NCBI RefSeq assembly: GCF_020567375.1
Contig: NZ_JAJBZM010000002.1
Coordinates: 248,001 to 312,000, forward strand
Direction: 5' to 3'
Source of the DNA: Janibacter melonis
GTDB lineage: Bacteria; Actinomycetota; Actinomycetes; Actinomycetales; Dermatophilaceae
DNA: 64,000 nucleotides
Shown piece after piece: positions 16,383-24,801 of the stretch; within the stretch, counting starts at the first letter, position 1; each line of letters opens with the position of its first letter. Under the pieces are notes generated by a model that did no database searches, was not told the origin of the DNA, and worked only from the letters and a program-made list of their open reading frames with translations. Position numbers and translations under genes: made by a program.

Positions 16383-17801
16383 ATGTCCGACGCGACCCCG
16401 ACCCCGAGCTGGCCGGCCGCGGACCCGGCGGCTCGACGGGTGCTCCCGTCCAGCTCCACCCCGCTCGACCAGGACCGGGTCCAGGCCCTCCTCGTCCAGG
16501 AGTGGGAGCGCTTCACCAAGGACACCCCGGGGTCCGGTGAGCACAACGCCCGCGCGAGCAAGTCGCTCCCGCTCGGCGTCACCTCGTCCTTCCAGCACTG
16601 GGAGCCCTACCCGATCTCCATCACCTCGGCGCGCGGGGCGCACCTCACCGACGTCGACGGCCGTCAGCTGCTCGACCTGTCGATGGGCTTCGGCGCGATG
16701 CTCGTCGGGCACCTCAACCCCGTCGTCGTCGAGCGCGTCCAGCACGCCCTCGCCGAGGTCGGCACGCTCTTCGTCACCCCGTCGCCGACGGCGACGCGGG
16801 TCGCCGAGCGCTACCAGGAGCGCTTCGGTCTCGACATGCTGCGCTTCACGCAGTCGGGCACCGAGTCCCTCATGTACGCCGTCCGCGCGGCCCGCGCGTA
16901 CACCGAGCGCAAGGCGATCATCAAGATCGAAGGGGGGTACCACGGCGGGTACGACGCCCTCCAGGTCTCCGTCAAGCCCGACCTCGCCGATGCCGGTCCC
17001 GCCGAGGCGCCGACGCCCGAGGTCCCCTTCGACGTCGAGGCCGGCACCGTCCACGTCGTGCCCTACAACGACCTGCCCTACCTGCAGCGCATCCTCGAGC
17101 AGCACGGCTCGCAGGTCGCGGCCGTCGTCATGGAGCCGGTCGTCGAGAACCTCGCGATCGTCCTGCCCGACGAGGGCTACCTCGCCGGTGTGCGCGCCGC
17201 GTGCGACGCCGCGGGCACCCTGCTGATCTTCGACGAGGTCAAGACCGGGCTCACCGCCGGCTACGGCGGCGCCTCGCAGCGCATCGGGGTCAAGCCCGAC
17301 CTCGTCACCCTCGCCAAGAGCATCGGCGGCGGGCTCCCGCTCGCGGCCTTCGGCGGCACCGCCGAGGTCATGCAGGTCGTCGTCGACGGCCGGATGGCCC
17401 ACTTCGGCACGTACAACGGCAACCCGCTCGTCATGGCGGCCGCCGAGGCCGTCGACGAGGTGTGCACCCACGAGGCGCTGCAGACCGCCGAGGACATCAA
17501 CCTCGGCACGCTCGGCCGGATCGACGACGTCATCCGCGAGCTCGAGCTGCCCGCGCACACCGTCGGTATGGGTCTCAAGGGCTGCGTCACGTGGTCGAGC
17601 GGACCGGTGCGCAACTACCGCGACTACAAGGCGACCGACTTCGGCGTCGCCGAGCTGTCCTGGCTGTGGGGCGTCAACCGCGGCGTCCTCACCCCGCCCG
17701 GGCTCGACGAGCAGTGGCTCGTCTCGCTCGCGCACACGCAGGCCGACATGGATGGGCTCGTCGAGCAGTACACCGAGCTCGGGCGCGCGCTGCGCGGCTG
17801 A
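16383..17801 (+). CDS. Class III aminotransferase, glutamate-1-semialdehyde aminomutase-like
   Basis: A 472-aa PLP enzyme of the class III aminotransferase / GSA-aminomutase group. The PLP lysine is in TLAKSIGGGLP (about K312), with the upstream Asp in LIFDEVKTG and the cofactor region QSGTESLMYAVRAARA. The first 70 or so residues extend beyond HemL. ATG at 16383 has a strong AGGAGG ribosome site. No other heme genes are near, and the diverged motifs make a different amino donor/acceptor pair as likely as heme synthesis. It is transcribed alone and ends at a perfect 50-bp palindrome shared with a convergent phosphoesterase gene. Confidence 0.85.
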   Translation: MSDATPTPSWPAADPAARRVLPSSSTPLDQDRVQALLVQEWERFTKDTPGSGEHNARASKSLPLGVTSSFQHWEPYPISITSARGAHLTDVDGRQLLDLSMGFGAMLVGHLNPVVVERVQHALAEVGTLFVTPSPTATRVAERYQERFGLDMLRFTQSGTESLMYAVRAARAYTERKAIIKIEGGYHGGYDALQVSVKPDLADAGPAEAPTPEVPFDVEAGTVHVVPYNDLPYLQRILEQHGSQVAAVVMEPVVENLAIVLPDEGYLAGVRAACDAAGTLLIFDEVKTGLTAGYGGASQRIGVKPDLVTLAKSIGGGLPLAAFGGTAEVMQVVVDGRMAHFGTYNGNPLVMAAAEAVDEVCTHEALQTAEDINLGTLGRIDDVIRELELPAHTVGMGLKGCVTWSSGPVRNYRDYKATDFGVAELSWLWGVNRGVLTPPGLDEQWLVSLAHTQADMDGLVEQYTELGRALRG

Positions 17802-17826
17802 CCTCCACCCGCCCGGCTCTCCCGCG

Positions 17827-17876
17827 AGCTACCACGCAGTACTGGTCGTGATCACGACCAGTACTGCGTGGTAGCT
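17827..17876. other. Perfect 50-bp palindrome between convergent genes
   Basis: Arms of 25 bases, starting AGCTACCACGCAGTACTGGT, are exact reverse complements with no loop; the centre is TGATCA at 17849-17854. It lies between gene ends at 17801 and 17912 and is less GC-rich than its surroundings. It could be a bidirectional terminator, a protein-binding site or a mobile-element remnant. Confidence 0.9.
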
Positions 17877-17911
17877 GGGGTCGCGGCGAGGGTCGGTGCG
17901 CGGGGTCCGGG

Positions 17912-18409
17912 TCAGATCTCGACGACCTCGTGGCTCACCAGCCGCCCGTCCTCGACGCGCAACCAGCCGTAGGTGGGGCGGGGCTGGCGGCGCTTGTCCG
18001 TCGGCGAGCCGGGGTTGAAGAGGTGCACCGCGCCGGTGTCGTCGTCCATCGGGATGTGCGAGTGCCCGAAGACGACGAGGTCGGCGGTCTCGAAGCGGCG
18101 CCGCATGCGGCGGTCGCGACCCCCCTTCGCCCCCGAGTCGTGGATCATCGCGACCCGTAAGCCGTCGAGGTCGAGCTCGAGGGTCTCGGGCACCCCGCCG
18201 CCCCACGCGGCGACCTCGGGACCGTCGTTGTTGCCGAGGACGACGTGCACCGGGGCGTGCTCGGCGAGGGTGTCGAGGACGCCCGGCGTGCACACGTCAC
18301 CCGCGTGCAGGACGAGGTCGGCCCGCTCGAGCGGGGCGCGAAGGGGGCCTGGCAGCGCCTTCCAGAAGCGGGGGGCGTGGGTGTCGGAGACGACGAGGAC
18401 GTCGAGCAT
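17912..18409 (-). CDS. YfcE-type metallophosphoesterase
   Basis: A 165-aa cytosolic phosphodiesterase of the YfcE/MJ0936 family, which uses two divalent metals. Metal ligands are visible in order: D9 and H11 (VVSDTH), the Asp in HAGDV, GNND, the His in IHDSG and the pair in FGHSHI. Length and motif order match the family fully. ATG at 18409 sits six bases after a CACGCT hexamer on the minus strand, fitting a leaderless start. Natural substrate unknown; characterised members act on small phosphodiesters in vitro. Confidence 0.88.
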   Translation of the reverse strand: MLDVLVVSDTHAPRFWKALPGPLRAPLERADLVLHAGDVCTPGVLDTLAEHAPVHVVLGNNDGPEVAAWGGGVPETLELDLDGLRVAMIHDSGAKGGRDRRMRRRFETADLVVFGHSHIPMDDDTGAVHLFNPGSPTDKRRQPRPTYGWLRVEDGRLVSHEVVEI

Positions 18410-18488
18410 GAGGCCAGCGTGCCATCGCCGGGACGAGACCCCCGGGCCGCGGCCTGCCGGGCCTGTCCGCTCTGACATCGTGGGATCC

Positions 18489-18809
18489 ATGATCCTCATC
18501 AACGTCAAGTTCGCGATCAAGCCCGAGCACGCCGACGAGTGGCCGCAGATCAGCCGCGAGTTCACCGAGGCGACCCGCGCGGAGCCGGGCAACAAGTGGT
18601 TCGAGTGGTCCCGCAGCGTCGAGGACCCGACGACCTACGTCCTGCTCGAGGCCTTCGACGACGACGGCGCCGAGCCGCACGTGCGCTCCGAGCACTTCGC
18701 GAGGATGCGCGAGGTCTTCCCTCAGTACCTCGTCTCGACCCCGCTCATCGTCTCGCGGCAGGTCGACGGCGACGGCTGGGAGCCGATGGGCGAGATCAGC
18801 GTCGACTGA
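18489..18809 (+). CDS. Antibiotic-biosynthesis-monooxygenase (ABM) domain protein
   Basis: A 106-aa one-domain protein of the dimeric alpha+beta barrel ABM type (putative quinol monooxygenase, YgiN-like). Features visible are the N-terminal strand MILINVKFAIKPEHADEW, the middle WFEWSRSVEDPTTYVLLEAF and the His-containing PHVRSEHF helix. Family members bind small aromatic compounds. The start is ATG at 18489; there is no clear ribosome site. The gene ends eight bases before a strong inverted repeat shared with the convergent isochorismatase gene. Confidence 0.82.
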   Translation: MILINVKFAIKPEHADEWPQISREFTEATRAEPGNKWFEWSRSVEDPTTYVLLEAFDDDGAEPHVRSEHFARMREVFPQYLVSTPLIVSRQVDGDGWEPMGEISVD

Positions 18810-18816
18810 CCGGGCG

Positions 18817-18851
18817 GGCGAAGGGGGGACCGGACCGGTCCCCCCTTCGCC
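18817..18851. terminator. Bidirectional terminator made of an inverted CGAAGGGG pair
   Basis: Perfect 17-bp arms (GGCGAAGGGGGGACCGG and its complement) with a single-base loop lie between the stop of the ABM gene and the stop of the convergent isochorismatase gene (18854). The motif and its complement form most of the stem. Confidence 0.75.
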
Positions 18852-18853
18852 GG

Positions 18854-19495
18854 CTACGCCTGCGCCGGGCGGGTCTCGCGCCCGCGTGCGGCCGACTCGA
18901 CGAGGTTGTCCGCGGGCAACGTCTCGCCGGAGCGCAGCGCGTCCACCCAGGCGCTCGTCGTGGCAACGGCAGCCCAGCTCGAGGCGAGCAGCGCCATGAG
19001 GGTGTCGTGCACCTGCTGGGCCGGTGCCGACCCGGCGGCGTTGACGATGTCGATGGCCCCGGTGGCGTCCGAGAGCACCTCGACGCTCAGACCGAGCGGC
19101 TCGGCAGCGGCCGCGGACCCGAGGACGCAGTTGTTCGTCATGTAGCCGACGAGGGTGACGGTGTCGACGTCGTGCTCGCGCAGCCACTCCTCGAGCCCGG
19201 TGCCGGCGAAGACGCTGGCGAAGGACTTCGTGATCTGGAGCGTCGCGCCCTCCGCGAGGGCGGCGACGTCGGGGTGCAGCTCGAAGGTCGGGGTCGCGGG
19301 GTCGAAGACCGGCGAGCCGGCAGGTGCCGCGTGCCGCACGACGACGACGGGCACGCCTGCGTCTGCGGCCGCGGTCATCGCCTCGACGACGCGGGCGCGC
19401 GACTCCTCGCGCGGCGGGTGCTGGATCTGCAGCAGACCCTCGAAGTACTCCTGCTGGACGTCGATGACGACGAGAGCGCGGCGGGGTGCGGCCAT
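18854..19495 (-). CDS. Isochorismatase-family cysteine hydrolase
   Basis: A 213-aa hydrolase of the isochorismatase fold with a complete Asp-Lys-Cys triad: D12 in VVIDVQQ, K90 in LQITKSF and C123 in YMTNNCV. Members hydrolyse isochorismate, nicotinamide or other amides; the residues around the triad do not single out nicotinamidase. The ATG at 19495 is preceded by AGGAG. About 30 residues at the C-terminus (SGETLPADNLVESAAR) extend past the core. The next gene on the same strand begins 44 bases upstream of the start and may be co-transcribed. Confidence 0.85.
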   Translation of the reverse strand: MAAPRRALVVIDVQQEYFEGLLQIQHPPREESRARVVEAMTAAADAGVPVVVVRHAAPAGSPVFDPATPTFELHPDVAALAEGATLQITKSFASVFAGTGLEEWLREHDVDTVTLVGYMTNNCVLGSAAAAEPLGLSVEVLSDATGAIDIVNAAGSAPAQQVHDTLMALLASSWAAVATTSAWVDALRSGETLPADNLVESAARGRETRPAQA

Positions 19496-19538
19496 GGGGG
19501 ATCTCCTCGGGTGGGGGTGCCAGCGGGTCCGGGTCGGG

Positions 19539-19841
19539 TCAGTCCCGCAGGTGCTCCTCGACGCGCTGGACCTTCGCGTCGAGCATCCCGGTGTGGCCCT
19601 CGCGGATGTCGGCCTTGAGCACGAGCGAGACGCGCGGGCTGTGCGCCTGGACGGCCTCGCACGCGCGGCGCACGACGTCCATGCACTCCTGCCACTCGCC
19701 CTCGACGGTCGTGAACATCGCGTCGGTGCGGTGCGGCAGGCCCGAGTCGCGCACGACCCGGACGGCGGCGGCGACGGCCTCGCTCACCGAGCCCTCGGGG
19801 TCGGTCGTGGTGGACGGGGCGACGGAGAAGGCGACGAGCAT
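19539..19841 (-). CDS. Thiamine-binding protein family (MTH1187/YkoF-like)
   Basis: A 100-aa protein of the MTH1187/YkoF-type ferredoxin-like fold (former DUF77). It begins MLVAFSVAPS and carries the typical core VVRDSGLPHRTDAMFTTVEG with a second strand-helix unit SPRVSLVLKADIREG. Some homologues bind thiamine or its pyrimidine. ATG at 19841 follows TACGGT with six intervening bases, a leaderless arrangement. It probably forms a short unit with the isochorismatase gene downstream. Confidence 0.8.
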   Translation of the reverse strand: MLVAFSVAPSTTTDPEGSVSEAVAAAVRVVRDSGLPHRTDAMFTTVEGEWQECMDVVRRACEAVQAHSPRVSLVLKADIREGHTGMLDAKVQRVEEHLRD

Positions 19842-19910
19842 GCCGCCACCGTAGCCAGGTCTGCTCGCCCAGGTCTGGTCAGCGTGCGGGCGTCGTGCCA
19901 GGCTCGGTCG

Positions 19911-20372
19911 ATGGCCAGGACGATCCAGGTGACGATCGACGCCGACGACCCCGAGACGCTGAGCCGCTTCTGGGCGCAGGCCCTCGGCTACCGGATCCCG
20001 CCGCCGCCCGGGCACGAGCTCGCAGAGGGCGAGGACCCGCTCGAGGCGTGGCACGCCTTCCTCGCGGCGCGCGGCGTGCCGCAGGCCCGCTGGGGCGACG
20101 CGTCGGCGGTCGAGGACCCCGACGGGGTGGGTCCGCGGGTCTTCTTCCAGCGGGTCCCCGAGGCGAAGACGGTGAAGAACCGCGTGCACCTCGACGTGCG
20201 GGCCGCGCCGGGGCTCGAGGGGTCGGAGCGGATGTCGGCGCTCGAGGGCGAGTGCGAGCGGCTCGTCGCGCTCGGGGCGACCCGCGTGCGCCGCGAGGAG
20301 CCGGCCCCGCCGATGTCGGCCGGCTTCGTCGTCATGCAGGACCCCGAGGGCAACGAGTTCTGCCTCGACTGA
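19911..20372 (+). CDS. VOC-superfamily (glyoxalase-like) protein
   Basis: A 153-aa protein with the glyoxalase/bleomycin-resistance (VOC) fold. Visible features are the opening strand TIDADDPETLSRFWAQALGY, the middle PRVFFQRVPEAKTVKNRVHLDV and the closing VMQDPEGNEFCLD, where the terminal Glu is the usual metal ligand. Close relatives in actinobacteria are small uncharacterised proteins. The ATG lies six bases after CAGGCT, fitting leaderless expression. It ends directly in front of a tandem intergenic repeat. Confidence 0.8.
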   Translation: MARTIQVTIDADDPETLSRFWAQALGYRIPPPPGHELAEGEDPLEAWHAFLAARGVPQARWGDASAVEDPDGVGPRVFFQRVPEAKTVKNRVHLDVRAAPGLEGSERMSALEGECERLVALGATRVRREEPAPPMSAGFVVMQDPEGNEFCLD

Positions 20373-20379
20373 CGGGGCT

Positions 20380-20510
20380 GCGGTGGTCTCGAGGCTCGCT
20401 GGCGCTCGCACCTCGACCAGCGAAGGGCTGGCGGTGGTCTCGAGGCTCGCTGGCGCTCGCACCTCGACCAGCGAAAGGGGCTGGCCGGCGCTCGCACCTC
20501 CACCAGCGAA
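20380..20510. repeat. Tandem intergenic repeat, 51-bp period
   Basis: A unit beginning GCGGTGGTCTCGAGGCTCGC and continuing TGGCGCTCGCACCTCGACCA occurs twice in full (20380, 20431) and once in part (from about 20481). It fills the gap between two convergent genes. Related copies occur at 62021-62104 and, in part, at 6721. It looks like a REP-type element rather than a CRISPR array: there are no unique spacers. Confidence 0.85.
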
Positions 20511-20515
20511 GAGCC

Positions 20516-20881
20516 CTACTCGTGGTCGCCGATGCCGGCGACCTCGTCGAGGTGCTGGAGGAGGTCGTGGGCGGCGAGCTCGACGGACTTGTGGTGCCAC
20601 TCGGAGGCCCGGTAGACGCACGCGATGAGCGCCGAGCGGTGCACCCGACGCAGGTCGCCGTACGCGAAGGCGTACCTCCCCTTCGTCTCCTCGCCCGCGC
20701 CCTCGCACAGCCCGAGGTGCCACTGCGCGTACTCCTGCCACGAGTGCCGCTCGAGATAGGCGTTGCGACGCTCCGCACCTGGCTGGACCTCCGTCCAGGT
20801 GCTGTCGAGGACGTACTGGCGGGCCTCGATGCGCTCGTGAGCGCGTGCGACCCCCGCCTCGTGGACGCGGTACTTCGCCAT
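20516..20881 (-). CDS. Conserved hypothetical protein
   Basis: A 121-aa soluble protein with no signal peptide. It is rich in aromatic and charged residues (RNAYLERHSWQEYAQWHLGL, GRYAFAYGDLRRVHRSA, HDLLQHLDEVAG), suggesting a compact helical fold. I recognise the type as a recurring actinobacterial protein of unknown function but no named domain. ATG at 20881 was chosen; an ATG four codons upstream is also in frame. The 3' end touches the tandem repeat. Confidence 0.7.
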   Translation of the reverse strand: MAKYRVHEAGVARAHERIEARQYVLDSTWTEVQPGAERRNAYLERHSWQEYAQWHLGLCEGAGEETKGRYAFAYGDLRRVHRSALIACVYRASEWHHKSVELAAHDLLQHLDEVAGIGDHE

Positions 20882-20945
20882 GAGGTCAGTCAACCGCTCG
20901 CGGACCGCGCGTGGGGCCGCACGGCCCCCACCCCTGCGGGTGTGC

Positions 20946-21746
20946 TCAGACGTGCCCGCTCAGCTGTGCCATCCGGGTCTCGAGAGCGCTCAGCTGGCGC
21001 TCGGCGGCCGAGCCCTTGCCGAGCTTCGTCCCGTCGGGCGCGGCCATCGGCAGCACGTCGATCGACAGCTTCGCCCCGCCCGCGAGCGAGCGCAGCTCGT
21101 CGAGGCGCCGGGCGAAGGGGGACCCGCTGCCGGGGGAGTAGTAGCGCACCGCCCCGTCGAGCTCGTCCTCGAAGAGGTCGGTCTTCGTCACGACGACGAC
21201 GAGCCAGATCGGGCGGTCGCGGCGCACGGCCATCGAGGCGATGCGGTGCGCGGTGATCGACCAGTCCTCGAGCTCGTCGGCGAGCAGCTCCTCGCGCGTC
21301 GCCTGCGCGACACCGGTGGTGCCGCCGGTGCGCCGCGGGGTCGCGTGCCCGTAGGCGACGACGTGGAGCACCCCGTCGACGGGGTCGTCGTGGAAGACCT
21401 CGTCGAGCGCGCTGAGCCGGGTCGCCGCGTTGTCGCCGGGCACGACGCGGAAGCGGAAGCCGCGCCCCTTCGCCGTCTTGCGGGTGCGCCGCTCCATCGT
21501 CGCCGACCCGACGTCGTCGCTGCCCAGGGTGGGGCTGCGCCGGGCGAGTGTGTCGGCGAGGCGGGTCTTGCCGACCCCGGTCATCCCGGTGACGGCGACG
21601 GTGGGGAAGCGGCCGCGGAAGAGGTGGGTGAGGTGGCCCGGCCCGTTGGTCAGCGCGCCGAGCGCACCGCCGGCGATGCTCGTGCCGATGGCGGTGCGGG
21701 CCGGGCCGCTGAGGCTGGAGCGCACGGATCGGCTCGAAGGGGTCAT
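20946..21746 (-). CDS. P-loop GTPase-like protein
   Basis: A 266-aa protein with a Walker A motif GMTGVGKT (54-61) and a G4-like TKTD (in VVVVTKTDLF), consistent with a TRAFAC-class GTPase. An N-terminal stretch AIGTSIAGGALGALTNGPGH is glycine-rich and weakly hydrophobic. The switch/G3 region is not a clear DxxG, so the family cannot be fixed. ATG at 21746 is used; GTG codons just upstream are in frame. It diverges from the small zinc protein at 21900. Function is unknown. Confidence 0.7.
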   Translation of the reverse strand: MTPSSRSVRSSLSGPARTAIGTSIAGGALGALTNGPGHLTHLFRGRFPTVAVTGMTGVGKTRLADTLARRSPTLGSDDVGSATMERRTRKTAKGRGFRFRVVPGDNAATRLSALDEVFHDDPVDGVLHVVAYGHATPRRTGGTTGVAQATREELLADELEDWSITAHRIASMAVRRDRPIWLVVVVTKTDLFEDELDGAVRYYSPGSGSPFARRLDELRSLAGGAKLSIDVLPMAAPDGTKLGKGSAAERQLSALETRMAQLSGHV

Positions 21747-21899
21747 CGTCGTCACCTCGGGTGGTGGGGCGGGTCGGTCAGGACCCAGCCCATCACACCC
21801 GCGGGGGTTCTCCGGCCTCCGACCTGGGCGGTCATCACGCAACACCCGCGAAACACGTTCTCTCACAACGGGAAACACCGAGGGTGTGAGATCCCGTGC

Positions 21900-22085
21900 A
21901 TGGCCAGGACACGCTCCGCACGATCGCTCCGCACCGCCCGCGCCGTCGCCTACCGCTGCCGGCGGCACACGACCTTCCGCGTCATCTGGCCGGAGGTCGA
22001 CGCCCCGCTCGTGCACCCGTGCCCGTCGTGCGGCATGGCCTCCCTGCGGCTCATCGGCACCCGCCCGGACTCCGTCAGCGCCTGA
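21900..22085 (+). CDS. Small zinc-ribbon-like protein
   Basis: A 61-aa basic protein with C20-x2-H23 and C41-x2-C44, a plausible zinc knuckle. Spacing and size suggest a nucleic-acid- or ribosome-associated small protein, but no family is recognised. The ATG at 21900 follows an inverted repeat TCTCACA...TGTGAGA (about 21861-21891) that may be a regulatory site. The longer frame upstream overlaps the divergent GTPase gene and is unlikely. Confidence 0.55.
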   Translation: MARTRSARSLRTARAVAYRCRRHTTFRVIWPEVDAPLVHPCPSCGMASLRLIGTRPDSVSA

Positions 22086-22097
22086 CGGCAGGCCCGG

Positions 22098-22925
<828 letters not shown>

Positions 22926-23039
22926 GGCGCCAGTGTGTCGCACGGCTGCACGCGGGTGTAGCCAGGCTTCAGCCCGGTGATAGCCCGACCGGGCAGCGTC
23001 GTCCCCACGAGCACCGCCGGACCCCGGGGAGGACCACCC

Positions 23040-23867
23040 ATGGAGCACATCGCACGCCGCACCGTCCTGAGCACGACGCTCGTCGGGGCCCTCGGCACCC
23101 TCGCCGTCGGGCCCGCCGCGGCCGCCGGCACCGTCGACATGGAGGCGCTCGTCCTCGCCGCGCAGCTCGACCCGGTGAAGACCGGGACGGGGCTGACGCC
23201 CGGCGCCGCGACGAGCGTGCGACTCGTCGAGCAGGCGCTCGCCGCGAAGGGGATGCTCGCCGCGAGCTACGTCGACGGGCACTTCGGCACCGCGACCCGC
23301 ACCGCGTACGCCCGGTGGCAGCGCTCGCTGGGCCACTCGGGTCTCGGCGCCAACGGACTGCCCGGCCGCTCCTCGCTCGTGGCCCTCGGGTCCGGCCGCT
23401 TCACGGTGACCCGGCAGATCTCGCCCGGCGCCCGCACGAGGTACGACGGGCACCCCTTCGCCACGCGCACCGTCGCGATGCTCGTCGAGGCCAGCCGGCT
23501 CTCCGGGGTCGAGCCGCGCGTCGAGCAGGGCTCGTACTCGCCCGGCACCGACCCGACGTCGGCGGGCACCCACGACGGCGGCGGTGCCGTCGACCTCGAC
23601 GCCGAGGCGCTCACCGCGACCCAGCGCACCCGGCACGTGCGCAGCCTGCGCCGTGTGGGCTTCGCCGCCTGGTTGCGAACCCCGTCGCAGGGCGACTGGC
23701 CGCTGCACATCCACGCAGTCGCGATCAACGACACCGACCTCTCGACGCCCGCCCAGACCCAGGTCGGCCGGTACTACCTCGGCCGCAACGGGCTGGCGAG
23801 CAACGCCCCCGACGACGGCCCGGCCGTCACGAAGGTCACCTGGGAGCAGTACCGACGCACCCGGTGA
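23040..23867 (+). CDS. Secreted M15-like peptidoglycan peptidase with PG-binding domain
   Basis: A 275-aa exported protein. The N-terminus ARRTVLSTTLVGAL resembles a Tat or Sec signal and ends near AAAAGT. A peptidoglycan-binding-like region (about 40-115, with YVDGHFGTATRTAYARWQ) is followed by a domain with THDGGGAVDLD, matching the (S/T)HxxGxAxD zinc motif of M15 D,D-peptidases, and HIH near the C-terminus as the third ligand. It should cut peptidoglycan cross-links. ATG at 23040 has GGGAGGA upstream. It heads a cluster of three secreted wall enzymes on the same strand. Confidence 0.82.
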   Translation: MEHIARRTVLSTTLVGALGTLAVGPAAAAGTVDMEALVLAAQLDPVKTGTGLTPGAATSVRLVEQALAAKGMLAASYVDGHFGTATRTAYARWQRSLGHSGLGANGLPGRSSLVALGSGRFTVTRQISPGARTRYDGHPFATRTVAMLVEASRLSGVEPRVEQGSYSPGTDPTSAGTHDGGGAVDLDAEALTATQRTRHVRSLRRVGFAAWLRTPSQGDWPLHIHAVAINDTDLSTPAQTQVGRYYLGRNGLASNAPDDGPAVTKVTWEQYRRTR

Positions 23868-23934
23868 CACCACGCACCTCCTCGCCGGGACAGGCCCGGC
23901 GGCGGACCACCGAAGACGCAGGGAAGGCAGCACG

Positions 23935-24801
23935 ATGAGACGACCACACACCCGACACCTCTCGGTCCTCGCCGCGACGGGAGCCCTCGTGGCCCCGATG
24001 GCGCTCGCCCTCGCGCCGGCGCAGGCGGCGGGGCGTGACGGCACCTGCCAGAGCGGGGAGTTCTGCTACTACTACAACTCGGGCCAGGCCGGGTCGGTGT
24101 CGGACTTCACGACCTCGATTGGTGACTACGGCACGAGCCAGCCGGGCTGCTACGACTTCAAGGGCGCCGGGGCGGGCAAGGGCGTGTGCGTGAAGAACAA
24201 CGCCGCGAGCGTGTGGAACCGCACGAGCAAGACGGTGACGGTCTACTACAACTCCAGCTACGGCGGTGCGACGCAGAAGATCGCGGCGGGCGGCAAGGCC
24301 AACCTCAACGCGACGCTGAAGAACAACAACGCCTCGCACCGCATCGGCTCCCCGCCGGCGGGCACCGGCAGCTTCCTGCTGCCCTTCCCCTGCGGCGAGA
24401 CGTGGGCGGCCGGCACCCGGACCAACCACAGCCCCCAGCTGTCGGTCGACTTCAACCACTACCCCGACGACCTGGGCTGGAAGGTCTACTCCTCCGCCCC
24501 GGGCACCGTCTCGACGGTGCGCGACCTCGGCGGCAGCTCGTACGGCAAGTACGTCGTCATCACCCACTCCGGTGGCTGGCAGACGCTCTACGCCCACCTG
24601 CAGTCCTTCAACGTGAAGGTCGGCCAGAGCGTCTCGGCGAAGACGATGATCGGGCGCGTCGGGAGCACCGGTGGCTCCACCGGACCTCACCTGCACTACG
24701 AGCAGAAGCAGAACGGCGTCGTGAAGAAGGCGACCTTCAAGGACGGCAACCCGGTGTACTACGGGAGCAAGAACCTCGCGCGGAAGAGCTCGTGCCCGTG
24801 A
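23935..24801 (+). CDS. Secreted M23 metallopeptidase with I36-type domain
   Basis: A 288-aa exported protein. Signal peptide to about residue 31 (LALAPAQAA), then a Cys-containing domain (about 32-138) that opens GRDGTCQSGEFCYYYNSGQ and resembles the peptidase-inhibitor I36 / crystallin-like family, then an M23 (LytM) endopeptidase domain with the metal-binding Asp in LSVDFN and the catalytic pair YAHL and GPHLHYE. It should cleave peptide cross-bridges in peptidoglycan. The I36-type domain is nearly identical at DNA level to that of the next gene. The stop overlaps the next start by 4 bases (GTGA), so the two are coupled. Confidence 0.85.
   Translation: MRRPHTRHLSVLAATGALVAPMALALAPAQAAGRDGTCQSGEFCYYYNSGQAGSVSDFTTSIGDYGTSQPGCYDFKGAGAGKGVCVKNNAASVWNRTSKTVTVYYNSSYGGATQKIAAGGKANLNATLKNNNASHRIGSPPAGTGSFLLPFPCGETWAAGTRTNHSPQLSVDFNHYPDDLGWKVYSSAPGTVSTVRDLGGSSYGKYVVITHSGGWQTLYAHLQSFNVKVGQSVSAKTMIGRVGSTGGSTGPHLHYEQKQNGVVKKATFKDGNPVYYGSKNLARKSSCP
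24017..24348. repeat. Direct repeat, copy 1 (I36-type domain of M23 gene)
   Basis: This 332-bp segment matches 24877-25208 (offset 860 bp) with about five mismatches by eye. It covers the end of the signal peptide and the whole I36-type domain, and identity stops sharply at the start of each catalytic domain. Confidence 0.93.

Noticed and set aside
16383-17801. Naming the aminotransferase hemL
   Set aside because: It has an N-terminal extension and diverged motifs, and there is no heme gene context; GSA-aminomutase activity is only one possibility.
20380-20510. Possible CRISPR array
   Set aside because: The units are contiguous tandem copies with no unique spacers and no cas genes nearby.
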